A stretch of 64,000 nucleotides of DNA from Branchiostoma lanceolatum (Eukaryota; Chordata; Leptocardii; Amphioxiformes; Branchiostomatidae): NCBI RefSeq assembly GCF_035083965.1, contig NC_089728.1, positions 16,865,955-16,929,954 of the forward strand, written 5' to 3'. Below are positions 1 to 11,200 of this stretch, piece after piece. The notes beneath the pieces were generated by a model. It worked only from the letters and a program-made list of their open reading frames with translations. It was not told the DNA's origin and searched no databases. Each line of letters starts with the position of its first letter. Positions within the stretch are counted from its first letter, which is position 1. A program made the position numbers and the translations under genes.

Positions 1-190
1 AAAACGACCTTTGAATGAGCTGTAGTTCGCTGTAGTTGGGTAGTTGGGTAGTCGGTCTTGCCGTTGGGAGGCTAGCGGATGGGGAACTGCTTGTATTCGG
101 TCCGACATGTCCTACCTGCCGTGGAAACATTTGTAGACGACCGTGCGGACGGCTCCATGAAAAAAAAAACGACCTTTGAATAAGCTGTAC
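1..190 (-). repeat. Inverted single copy of the 163-bp tandem repeat
   Basis: The first ~180 bases are the reverse complement of the unit that forms the array at 1,430-3,200. They share the ACTACAGCGAACTACAG-type segment, the CGGTCCGACATGTCCTACCTG segment and the poly-A/poly-T tract next to GACCTTTGAA. With the array downstream, it brackets the LINE remnant at 691-1,435 in opposite orientations. It is cut by the window edge, so the left-hand array may be longer. Confidence 0.85.
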
Positions 191-690
191 CAAACAATTT
201 TACAAATCAACATATGTTCTTTTGAACTTCTTCATATTGACCGAAACGGTCTGTTCACAACTTGTCAGAACTTTTATTCAAAGAATATAACAAACTCCTT
301 TGGCCTTGCTATCAAAACTACCGGCCCTCCCGAATGATTTGTAGCATATTAGCAACTCTGTTCCAATGTATCACTTCATGTGTGGTGTTGCATGAGGATA
401 TGAGGTTAGGAGATCAGTCACAAAATAAGCATAGACTTGGTGTACATTTATATCGGTACAGTACCGGTACTTCATGATCCAGTATTTTGGACCTGTACCT
501 AACCGATTTTCACGGTACAGTACCGGTACTCAGCACTAGTACACACACTACACAAAAGGAACATAATAGACGTTGATAAAGGTTAGACATCCAGGTAATA
601 AGATACGCCAAAACTACCGACGAAAGATAGCGGATGCTGTCTGAAACGTCTGACTGTTTCAAAATTTTATCCAGAAGCTTGTTTACCATT
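191..690. other. Spacer without a recognisable gene
   Basis: No coding signal is recognised. It contains two short repeats of a GGTACAGTACCGGTAC-like motif around 455-535. At 570-690 there is a dispersed repeat carrying GATGCTGTCTGAAACGTCTGAC, which recurs near 20,970-21,040, 32,220-32,285, 42,030-42,110 and 49,690-49,800. Confidence 0.5.
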
Positions 691-1435
691 GTCTGTTTTG
701 CCTGTTAAATATGCCGATGACCTCACCAACACTGAACTACTGATAGGGTCACTACCTGGGCAGACCCAGAGAGCGCTGGATTCTGTTCCTGAATGGGGTG
801 AAGGGTTTTCACTGTCAGCGAATGCGAAAAAAAAAAGATATCATCATATGTGCTAGAAAAAAGGAGAATGTCCCCACCCCACCCTTCAATAGAAGGCCAC
901 CCGATTGAACGTGTCACAACATTCAAACTTCTAGGTGTATTCATTTCGTATGATATGACTTGGGACGCCCGTGTCCAGTATATGCTTACTAAAACTCGCC
1001 CAAGAATGTATTATTTAACTGTAGCTAAGAAGGCTTGTTTTGTCTACAGATGTGCTTACACGCATTTATCTAGTATCCATACGTCCCTTACTTGAATATG
1101 CCAGCCCGGTTTGGGGAGGCCTGTCCAAACGCCTATCACACCTGCTCGAAAGTGTACAAAAACGATGTTGTAAAATTATAAATATCCCCGTAGAGTCTCT
1201 GCTGTTTTCTCTGCCTTCAAGGCGGGACCAGGCCACCTTCCGTACACTACAAAATATCATAAAGGATCCTCACAACCCTCTGCTTGCTTTTGTGTCCAAA
1301 CCATAGCAGATTAACTACAATTCTGCGTCGGGCTCTTGAACAGGTCCTCCCAACACTAAGTAAAACTAAGCGACATGAATTATCTTTCATGCCGCAGGCA
1401 CTGAAGCTACTGTCTAAAAAGAATTCAAAGGTCAT
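691..1435 (+). pseudogene. Degenerate non-LTR retrotransposon (jockey/CR1-type) reverse transcriptase C-terminus
   Basis: A reverse-transcriptase YADDL catalytic box lies at 710-724. It is followed after a deletion by a PEWGEGFSL-type stretch, then FKLLGVFISYDMTWD near 925-965. In another frame come RIYLVSIRPLLEYASPVWGG at about 1,055-1,115 and LESVQKRCCKIINI at about 1,145-1,185. This order (YADD box, LGV..D..W, LEYA.PVW, LE.VQ.R) is the usual C-terminal half of jockey/CR1-like LINE polymerases. Frameshifts and a missing thumb segment show that it is dead. Clade assignment beyond non-LTR is uncertain. Confidence 0.75.
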
Positions 1436-3200
1436 TTTTTTTCATAGAGCCGTCCGCACGGTTGTCTACAAATGTTTCCACGGCAAGTAGGTCATGTCGG
1501 ACCGACTACCCAACTACGCTACTACAGCGAACTACACCCGAGTCAAAGGTCGTTTTTTTCATAGAGCCCTCCGCACGTCGGCGGTCGTCAAGGAATGTTT
1601 TTGCGGCAGGTAGGTCATGTCGGACCGAGTACAAGCGGTTCCCCATCCGCTAGCCTCCCAACGGCAAGACCGACTACCCAACTACGCAACTACAGCGAAC
1701 TACAGCTCATTCAAAGGTCTTTTTTTTTTATAGAGCCGTCCGCACGGGCGTCTACAAATGTTTCCACGGCAGGTAGGACATGTCGGACCGAGTACAAGCG
1801 GTTCCCCATCCGCTAGCCTCCCAACGGCAAGACCGACTACCCAACTACGCAACTACAGCGAACTACAGCTCATTCAAAGGTCTTTTTTTTTTATAGAGCC
1901 GTCCGCACGGGCGTCTACAAATGTTTCCACGGAAGGTAGGACATGTCGGACCGAGTACAAGCAGTTCCCTGTCCGCTAGCCTCGCAACGGCAAGACCGAC
2001 TACCCAACTACGCAACTACAGCGAACTACAGCTCATTCAAAGGTCGTTTTTTTTCATAGAGCCGTCCGCACGGTCGTCTACAAATGTTTCCACGGCAGGT
2101 AGGACATGTCGGACCGAGTACAAGCAGTTCCCCATCCGCTAGCCTCCCAACGGCAAGACCGACTACCCAACTACCCAACTACAGCGAACTACAGCTCATT
2201 CAAAGGTCGTTTTTTTTCATAGAGCCGTCCGCACGGTCGTCTACAAATGTTTCCACAGCAGGTAGGACATGTCGGACCGAGTACAAGCAGTTCCCCATCT
2301 GCTAGCCTCCCAACGGCAAGACCGACTACCCAACTACCCAACTACAGCGAACTACAGCTCATTCAAAGGTCGTTTTTTTTTTCATAGAGCCGTCCGCACG
2401 GTCGTCTAAAAATGTTTCCACGGCAGGTAGGACATGTCGGACCGAGTACATGCAGTTCTCTGTCCGCTAGCCTTTCAACGGCAAGACCGACTACCCAACT
2501 ACCCAACTACAGCAAACTACAGCTCATTCAAAGGTCGTTTTTTTTTTCATAGAGCCGTCCGCACGGTCGTCTACAAATGTTTCCACGGCAGGTAGGACAT
2601 GTCGGACCGAGTACATGCAGTTCTCTGTCCGCTAGCCTTTCAACGGCAAGACCGACTACCCAACTACCCAACTACAGCAAACTACAGCTCATTCAAAGGT
2701 CGTTTTTTTTCATAGAGCCGTCCGCACGGTCGTCTACAAATGTTTCCACGGCAGGTAGGACATGTCGGACCGAGTACAAGCAGTTCCCCATCTGCTAGCC
2801 TCCCAACGGCAAGACCGACTACCCAACTACGCAACTACAGCGAACTACAGCTCATTCAAAGGTCTTTTTTTTTTCATAGAGCCGTCCGCACGGTCGTCTA
2901 CAATTGTTTACACGGCAGGTAGGACATGTCGGACCGTACCGAGTACAGGCAGTTCTCTGTCCGCTAGCCTCCCAACGGCAAGACCGACTACCCAACTACG
3001 CAACTACAGCAAACTACAGTCCATTCAACGGTCTGTCTTGTCATAAAGCCGTCTGCATGGGCGTTAAAATGGTCCCACGGCAGGTAGGTCATGTCGGTCC
3101 AAGTCACAAGCAGTTCCCCACCCGCTAGCCTCCCAACGACAAGTGACTCCACAACTACGCTACTACAGCGAACTACAGTCCATTCAAAGGTCTGTCTTGT
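1430..3200 (+). repeat. 163-bp tandem array, about ten units
   Basis: Units of about 163 bp repeat head to tail. Each has a poly-T tract, CATAGAGCCGTCCGCACGG, TGTTTCCACGGCAGGTAGG, CATGTCGGACCGAGTACA, and a CCAACTAC/ACAGCGAACTACAGC segment. The central units are nearly identical; units at both edges are more diverged, for example from 2,990 onward. Short ORFs of ~73 residues in each unit are a by-product of the repeat. There is no evidence of translation. Confidence 0.9.
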
Positions 3201-3204
3201 CACA

Positions 3205-3560
3205 CTGCTGGCGATTTCGTGATGTCTTACCCAGTCCCATGCGCTCACACAAGGACGGGCACTCGGGCACAAGACCTTAAAAAGCCGGCACCCCTGGCTG
3301 CGCCTGCCGGTGATTTCGTGATGCCTTACATGAAAGCGAGTCTTTGGCGCTCACACCAGGACGGGCACTCGGGTGCAAAGCTTGAAACAGCCCGCACCTC
3401 TGGCTGCCCCTGCCGGCGATTTCGTGATGTCTTACATGAAAGCGAGTCTTTGGCGCTCACACCAGGTTGTGGCAATCGGGTGCAAAGCTTGAAACAGCCC
3501 GCACCCCTGGCTGCCCCTGCCGGCGATTTCGTGATGTCTTACACGAAACATGCGCCACGA
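3205..3560 (+). repeat. Short tandem repeat of ~99-107 bp
   Basis: The segment GGCGATTTCGTGATG recurs at about 3,210, 3,309, 3,415 and 3,522, with conserved intervening TTTGGCGCTCACACCAGG and CTGGCTGCCCCTGCCGG. This gives roughly three units and follows directly on the 163-bp array. Confidence 0.8.
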
Positions 3561-4385
3561 AAAGCCATTCCTTGTGTGACTGTAGCGCTACTATTGTTTC
3601 AAAGGCGAACCCAAAACCACCGCGAATACTCCATTTTACCTGCCGCGAAATTAAATCCCTGCGAACATTTATGCATTTACAGTAATCGCTTGAAAATTTT
3701 GGTCAGAACACCTGGAAGACACAATTCCATTTTAAAAGTGCGTATTGATACAAACTAAAAGTGTGTCAGTTTGAGGACTTCATCCCTACATATTACGGTA
3801 AATACATTTGCGTGCAAGTATAGTAGCTCCTTATGTTGACACTGATACCAGACTGTGACCCTATGAATATGATACACTCTTTGCCCCTATTTTGGCACTG
3901 ACAACCCCACCTTTATTTTTGGACTCGGTCCTAACGCCGTACCTCGTTAAATGTCCAGACACATTATACATAATATCCTTCAATAAGCACATCCAACATG
4001 TATGTATATTCAAACATACATAGTTTTTGTCTCCTCTAGCAACTGCCCCAACCATTGTGATCATATTTCCAAATACATTCTTAGAGTACGTCTTCAAAGC
4101 GGTATATGTAAATGTAGGTAGTTGATATCTCGAAAAACCCAATGGTGACGTTACCATAACGCTAGCAGCTTTCGACTTAACTTCATCAACTTCTATATCA
4201 AACCTGGATGTTTTCTGTGGTCTTCTCCCAACGTTTATGTTTCCTGGCGGCCGGCTTTCCATAAATAGAAGAGTCTGACAGATAGACATGTACGTATGTC
4301 TGGTATCGCGCTGGTAGGGGTTCAAGTATATTTTGCTAGCGCCCTCCGGGTCGTTTTGTAGAACACGCAGTCATGCCTCACCTCA
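3561..4385. other. Intergenic stretch, no gene recognised
   Basis: At 3,570-3,690 there is a diverged copy of a dispersed repeat rich in ACCACCGCGAATACTCC-like sequence, also present near 37,095-37,290 and 50,140-50,290. The rest, including an open frame of ~150 codons on the minus strand, matches no family that I recognise. Confidence 0.45.
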
Positions 4386-4387
4386 CT

Positions 4388-4745
4388 TGGGGTCGTGTGG
4401 CCGTGTGGCGCAACGACAAAGCGTTCAACTCAGAACCAAGAGGTCCCGAGTTCGAATCCTGTCATGTCACCGATCTTGTGCCCTTGGGCACTTTACACGA
4501 CTTTCCTCACTCCACCCAGGTGTGAATGGGTACCTGACTTCGGCTGGGGAAAGTCGTATTGAGGTCACCTGGAGGCGCCGAATGGCAGCCGCCCAGACCC
4601 TTGCGACAGTTCCACAAAATGCAAGTGTGGATAAGATATTATATATGTTGTGTATTGTGTGAAACCTGCAATACCCTGCATCAATTCAGCGCTAGAAAGG
4701 CTGCCATTGAGGGTAATTTCTGACCAATAAAACCATTATTAAAAT
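4388..4745 (+). repeat. tRNA-derived SINE, family 1
   Basis: The tRNA-like head contains a box A-like GTGTGGCGCAACGACAAAG and a box B GAGTTCGAATCC. It is followed by a family body (TTGTGCCCTTGGGCAC, CTCACTCCACCCAGGTG, GGGTACCTGACTTCGGC) and an A/T-rich tail. Other copies in this window are near 11,690 (-), 19,976, 27,094, 35,260, 44,908 and 54,705. Confidence 0.85.
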
Positions 4746-5242
4746 AAATAAAAACTTGCATAATAAAGAGATCATGATACATAATAAGTGCATAATCTTT
4801 AATGAGTTTTTGGCGAAGGTAAGAGGTCGTGGAACGTGACCTGAACGGAAATTGTTATTGAGGGATTCAAGCGTAATGTTGTTAGCCCTATAGCTCGTTT
4901 CATAGAATACGTATACATGCTTCCCCCAACTTGTTTACATTTGACTTGTGCAAATCCAGGCATACTTTTTGATGCGACCATGATTATTCGGCTACGGTCG
5001 TGAAACTGCATCGGTAATGTTTTAAATGCACAATTACTTGATTGTATAATTACTTCAGTAACCAAATTGTAATATATAATTTGTGCACTGTGTCTTAACG
5101 AAAAGTTTATTATAATGGTGAAGTCATACTCCAGCAAATGAGACAGCAAACAACCTAAGATTCAGACAAATCAGAAAGACATCACTTAATGTCGAGGAAT
5201 ATGACTGGCCATGGTTTTCACGGCAGAGCGGTTTGCTTGAGT

Positions 5243-8200
5243 TTATTCCTCCTTGGTGCTGGGTTTGCCCAGTGCTTTCTTCCTCTGACGAAACATGTGC
5301 ATGTATATAGGCCACCAGCCTGGAAAAGAGACAACTCTGTATCAATGTATAATAAGGTTCTTTCCTCCGTGAATAGTTTCATCAGGTTGGTAAGTCACTG
5401 AATAAAAAGACTCTTTTTTTACACAACCAAGAGATCTATTCAACCGACGTTTCGGTGACCATTTGTCACCTTCTTCCAGGCAATTCTGATTCTGACTGGT
5501 CCACATTGCAATGCAGCACAGGTGTCGCTGCTTATAGATGCGTTCCCAAACGCAAAGTATTTACATATATTCATGCACAATGTTTTTTCCTCGATACTAG
5601 TAGTTGTGTATGTGTTACACTTCTGTACGTTTGGGACCGCATTGTGACTGTATATATGTAAATACTTTGCGTTTGGGGACGCATCTATAAGCAGCGACAC
5701 CTGTGCTGCATTGCAATGTGAACCAGTCAGAATTGCATTGAAGAAGGCGACAGATAGTCACCGGTGCACCGAGACGTCGGTTGAATAAATCTCTTGGTTG
5801 TGTAAAAAGAGTCTTTTTGTTCAACAAGGTTCATTATTTTCAACCATGTACCAAGACAAACAATCACTGCCGACGTTTCGGGGTCCGTCTGTCACCTTCC
5901 TCAGCACACTGCAGGCTAGGTGTCGCTGTTTGCAATGCGGTCCCAAATGTAAACTATTGTCATATAAGTGGTCCCAAACGTAAGTTATCCATTTTTTTAT
6001 ATTTTTTATAAAAATTCCTATACGCAAAGTAAAAATTGGAAAGTTATTTCACTCACATGGCATCCACGCCAGCAGTAGTACGAGAACGAAATAGTAGTAG
6101 TACTGGAACGCCCCCTGGAGGTTTGATGGAATCCCTGCAAGGTGAAGAGCGCCCTCTTTGATGGGGCCCAAGGCTGCGTACATGGTCAACGCCTCCCCCT
6201 AGCACACAAGATATGTAATTGCATCCGAGCTATTGTTGGATTGGAAGACCAATATAAAGAACAAACTTGATATCAAATACAACAAATCAAGACTTGCAAC
6301 AGGTAGGAATCTATTGAATTCTTGTAGTAATAACTATACATAACTACAAGAGCAGAGTTCGTTCTGAATATAGCTTAGATTTATTACGTAGCAAATGATA
6401 TACCAGAAACAGGTTTGTCTTTGCAGTGAAAGTAGAAGTGCAACTCCGTAGCTTCTAATCAACCCAGAAATTTTCGTTAGTTACTTACAAACATTCCCAG
6501 TGGATACAGCACGATGAACAATGTGTATCTAAAAAAGAGAAGTATAAAACGGAACAACGTCAACGAATGAATTAGAAACACATTGCATATCTGTAAAGGG
6601 ATGTCCCTGTAGCTCTACTGGTAGCAGCCTCGAGCCCTTGGTTTCAACTACTTGGTAACTGGGTCCCGGTCAAATCCTGGGAGAACATATCGGTTGGGGC
6701 TGCACATGTCTTTCAGAAGGGACGCAAAATGGGGGTCCCGTGTTCGAGGAGGTGCCTCCAGCACGTTAAAGGGGAAGGGCTAGCAACCCCTCCCTGTAAG
6801 AATATACCCTGAAACAGCAAGGAACCTTGCTGCCTTATGTGCCACTAGACACTACAAGGTAAACAACAACAACAGCAACAACAACAACTGACCTGCACCA
6901 GAGAAGCACCTCTGACTTGATCCCCAGGACAGCAGTGACGTAGTAAGGATACCTGGTCACCTCCGCCACACACCACGGCACGACGAACAGGGAGATGTAC
7001 ACCGTCGTCTGTATCTGTGAAGCAATAGGTTTTATTACCTCCATGAAAAATGGAGGTATAGTTTTTACTCTGTTTGTGAATGCGTGTGTGCGTGCGTTAC
7101 CCGCGGAATAATACAAAAACCTTTCGATGCATTGCGATGATATTTGGTGTATGGTTAGGTGTTGTAATTAACCCAATGGTCAAGTTCGATTTTGTAGCTC
7201 CTGGTGGCCGACCTAGGTACTGCAGCAGAACTTCCGGTTTTCGTATCTTTTGCCATGGACATGTTGTGGTCTTGTTGTATATCATTTTAGCTTCGTAGAT
7301 ACGTGTCCAATAAAACGTAATGGTATCTTTCCATAGTCAGGTTTGCATTCCAAGGTATTAAACCGGAACGGGAAGTTGCTAGACAGCACTCTTTTTCAAC
7401 TAGTCAGGGATATGTGCGATTTTATGGTGTATGGGAACTCACAATCCTTTACAACTATTGAATGGTATTGTAGGGTCATTCGAGTTTATGAGGCTTAGGG
7501 GAAAGGATGTATACGTACTAGGTAGATCTATTTGAGGGAGAGACAATTGAAGGACATTGTACCTTGGGAACGAGATGAGCCACGCCCCACACCATGAAAA
7601 CTCTAGCGGACATCTGCAGGGCGGTGGGAACGACGCCGGAGGGGACGAGTCCTGTAGCAGCATGCAGAACCTATCAACAAAATTATCAATATGAAAATGT
7701 GAGTTACTCCATTATAGAGTCTGTCGTCAAAATTGTACTTCGGAAGTTAAAGTTAAAGTTAAAGTTAAAGTTAAAGTTAAAGTTAAAGTTAAAGTTAAAG
7801 TTAAAGTTAAAGTTAAAGTTAAAGTTAAAGTTAAAGTTAACGTTAAAGTTAAAGTTAAAGTTAAAGTTAAAGTTAAAGTTAAAGTTAAAGTTAAAGTTAA
7901 AGTTAAAGTTAAAGTTAAAGTTAAAGTTAAAGTTAAAGCCCTGCAAGATATTGTGCAACGGATGCAGTGGAAGATGAAATGCATTTCATTTCTAAATGCC
8001 CTCATTACGAGGATGAAAGAAAAACGCTTTTCGAAACAACCAAAACAATATTCCGAGCTTTCACCATCTAAAAGACTTTCCAAAAAAACACATTCCTACT
8101 ATCTGTATCTGTATCTTCATAGCCGGTATAACCGCCATTTGGCGTAACACACCAGTTTCGCAGGCACTCGGCGCGGCAGGAGCTGGTTATATTACACCGA

Positions 8201-11200
8201 ACGACCTGTCACGTCTAACCTTCGCATATCTAACTGCATGCATTGTTTGAAGCTATCTAATGAGGATGCTTCCACGGTACTTGGTTGTAACGAGTTCCAC
8301 TCTACGATCGTTCTAGGAAAATACGAATTTTTAAACACATCAATCCTCGGTTGAAAAGTCTGATACTTGGCTATTTCTTGTCCTTTTCTGAGCTGGTATT
8401 AGATACTTATTAATTGGTACGTCCACCAGTTTATTAGTCATTTTGCACATCGTGCATAGTCTGGACATTTTCCTTCTCTCTTCGAGTGACATCCACTGCA
8501 GATCTGTTTTCATTTTGGTGACACTAGCACCCCTGACGTAGTTGTTCGTGCAGAATCTAGCTGCTTGGTTCTGTACCCTCTCCAATTTATCTTTGTCTTT
8601 CTTAGTACATGGATCCCATACTGTTGCGGCGTATTCTAGGTTTGGTCTTACTAGTGATGTGTACGCAAGTGATTTTACCTTCAATGGGCATTCTCACAAA
8701 TATTACGTTTGTTTAGCCTTGTTTAACGTCTGTTTAGCCTTGTTATCTACGCCGAGGAACTCGGAGTAGATTATGTTTTCGGTTGAGCCGGATGTTGTGT
8801 GGGTCTGTATGTATGTCAAGAGCATAACTCGGGAAACCTTTAATAGATCTTCATGATATTTGGTAGGTGCGTAGTGGTTGTGCAAAGGAAGGTCAAGTTC
8901 AAAAATCGTTTACCTGGCGTTTTCCAACAGTACTGCAGCGGACTTTTAATTTTTCTGTGTTTGTATGTAGGCAAAAAATGTGACGGAAACGTTGATGAAT
9001 CTCAATGATTTTTGGTAGGTAGGAAGAGATTGTGAAAACGGAGGTCAAGTTTAAAAATTATTCATCTGGCGCTTTCCTACAGTACTGCAGCAGGCTTTGT
9101 GTGTGTGAGAGTTTGTATGTCGCCAGCATAACTCGAGGAGCTGTTGACGGTTGTGCATGATATTAAGTGGATAGTTAGGGGTGTCAAAGAGGAAGGTCAA
9201 GTTCGATAATGGGCCTCCTAGCGGGTACATGAGGTACTGCAGCGGAGCTTCAACGTTTGAGGCCAAATTTTCTGGAGGCGTCAGGTTCATGATTTTTAGG
9301 TAGTATATAGCTTCTGGGACGCCAAGTGAGTGGTGTGAATTATGGCCCCCTAGCTGCTCGTTTGGAACTGCAGTTGGCGTTTTTGTTAATACCTTTGGAG
9401 ACGAATAACTTCAGCAGGGATTGACGGATTATCATAATCTATGGCATGTGGATAGTTTCGGTGATGCTTTACATAATTGAATACTTGTCATGCAAATAAG
9501 ACGACAATTTGCATAATAAATGAGGAAAGTTTATCAATCCGCCAAAATCTTGTAGTCAAATTTCATGCAAGTGCACGTGCTATGGTAATGATTTTTAAGT
9601 GGTGTACAGCTCTTGGGGCAGGTAGTAACTGATGTAAGTTTAGACCCCCTAGTGGCTTGCTTAGAACTGCAGTGGGCTTTTTTGATGTTACCTTTGGAGG
9701 TGAATAACTCGGGTCGGGTTTGATGAATTTGCATTGCTTTGGACAGGTAGGTTATTGAGGTAATGATTAACAAATATAGACGTATGAAATTGTAATCAGG
9801 GTCTAATTAAGTGGTGAAATAGGCTTGTTTATGATTGCGTTTAAGTACCTTTTGTTGACCTATATTCAAGGACAACACCTGCTTGTCAGCAGGCCTGTGT
9901 AAATTAGATTGATGCTCTCTGGTGATCTCACTACCACCGTCCAAACTACTCTCCCGCTTGGACGGAGCTAAATCAACAAACACAGGAAAGGTCAGGCCCT
10001 GTGAGGGACTATCGTCAACCAGATGGTCCTAACGTCGTACCTGATAGGGAAACGCTACTTCATTCAGCCACCTAAAGAACGCAACAACGAACTTGTCTTC
10101 CAATTTAGTCTTCATACGAGGTCAAAGTTCGGAATTCCTCCCACCCTATCATCGCTACCTACCGCCCGGGAGGGGAACTGCCGTCACCGAGAAATTGTCA
10201 TTCCTCGGCAACACGTCTTGGGTGACCATGGAAGAAATTAGAGATTCCTCCACCAATGGTCTGATGGCTAAGGGAGTCATTCAAAGAATCGATGTTTCAG
10301 CTACCACATGCGTTTCTGAGGCACTGGTTTGTTGTGTCCAGGAGGAGTCAGGACTAACGAGCCCGGTAAATTATGTTACCAACGTGAGGTGCACAGGAGA
10401 CAGGAGAGGGGCAAAGTACACGGACTATCCTATTGTGCGAGCAGGGGGGTAACGTTCATCAGTACGCAGGACTAGAGAGTCTGTCTGATCTTAAGTGCGA
10501 TACTTTGTCTGCTGGTCACTCTCACTTTCACTGTCACTCTGGTTTGAAAAACCCCTCAAAGTGATCATCATCTGACACGGTCTCAGCATCGCCGTTAACG
10601 TCTGTGGTTGTGTGCGATGTTTGTGGTCCCGGATTTTTGTAGTCAGCATAACTCAAGAATGGATGGATTATGACGATACTTGGTACGAGTATGACTATGT
10701 GGGCAGGTATTGGGAAGACGAAGGTCAGGGTCGATTTTGGGCCCCTGGTATGTGACCCTGGTACTTCAGCAGAACTGAACGTGTTATGGTCTTGATCCTT
10801 TGGTGTCAGGAAGCTTGTGATGTAAGTAGAATTGTTGTAGCTTTGGGCCCCCTAGCAGCTTGCTCTTGATCTGCAGTGTCATAATTACCTGGTTATTCGG
10901 CGAAGATATGTGTTCGTGGAACTCTAGTTTGTTATGTTGTTGACATGGGCACCCCACTTTAGGTCGGTTGTTAATGTAAACACCCAGGTACTAAAATCAC
11001 AAAACCCACTAAACATTTAAAATAATTAACAACGTGAGACTTTTCATTAGCCACTGCCCACAAAGAAGTCAAACTCCCCAGCAGTGGATATAGAAACATT
11101 AGTCATGTATAGAATAGACACTTGTTACCTTTTACTGCTTGTACCCTTGCAATAAGTCCACGGGCATGAATTTGCAAATACGAGATTTTATCATAACGAC

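Noticed and set aside
1462-2922. Series of 73-codon open frames (FFFIEPSARSSTNVSTAGR)
   Set aside because: Each is one 163-bp repeat unit read in the same frame. Poly-T becomes Phe runs, so there is no coding signal.
4430-4465. tRNA gene at 4,400-4,470 and similar at 19,985, 27,100, 35,265, 44,915 and 54,715
   Set aside because: A box B is present but the acceptor and anticodon stems do not pair, and all share the same SINE body. These are SINE heads, not tRNA genes.
7704-8083. KLKL / LTLT / FNFN open frames of 84-127 codons
   Set aside because: Translations of the (GTTAAA)32 microsatellite in an intron.
10023-10452. 119-codon open frame in HACD copy A intron 2 as a nested gene
   Set aside because: No recognisable motif, no splice or poly(A) context, and the flanks are dispersed repeats. 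Kept as unassigned.
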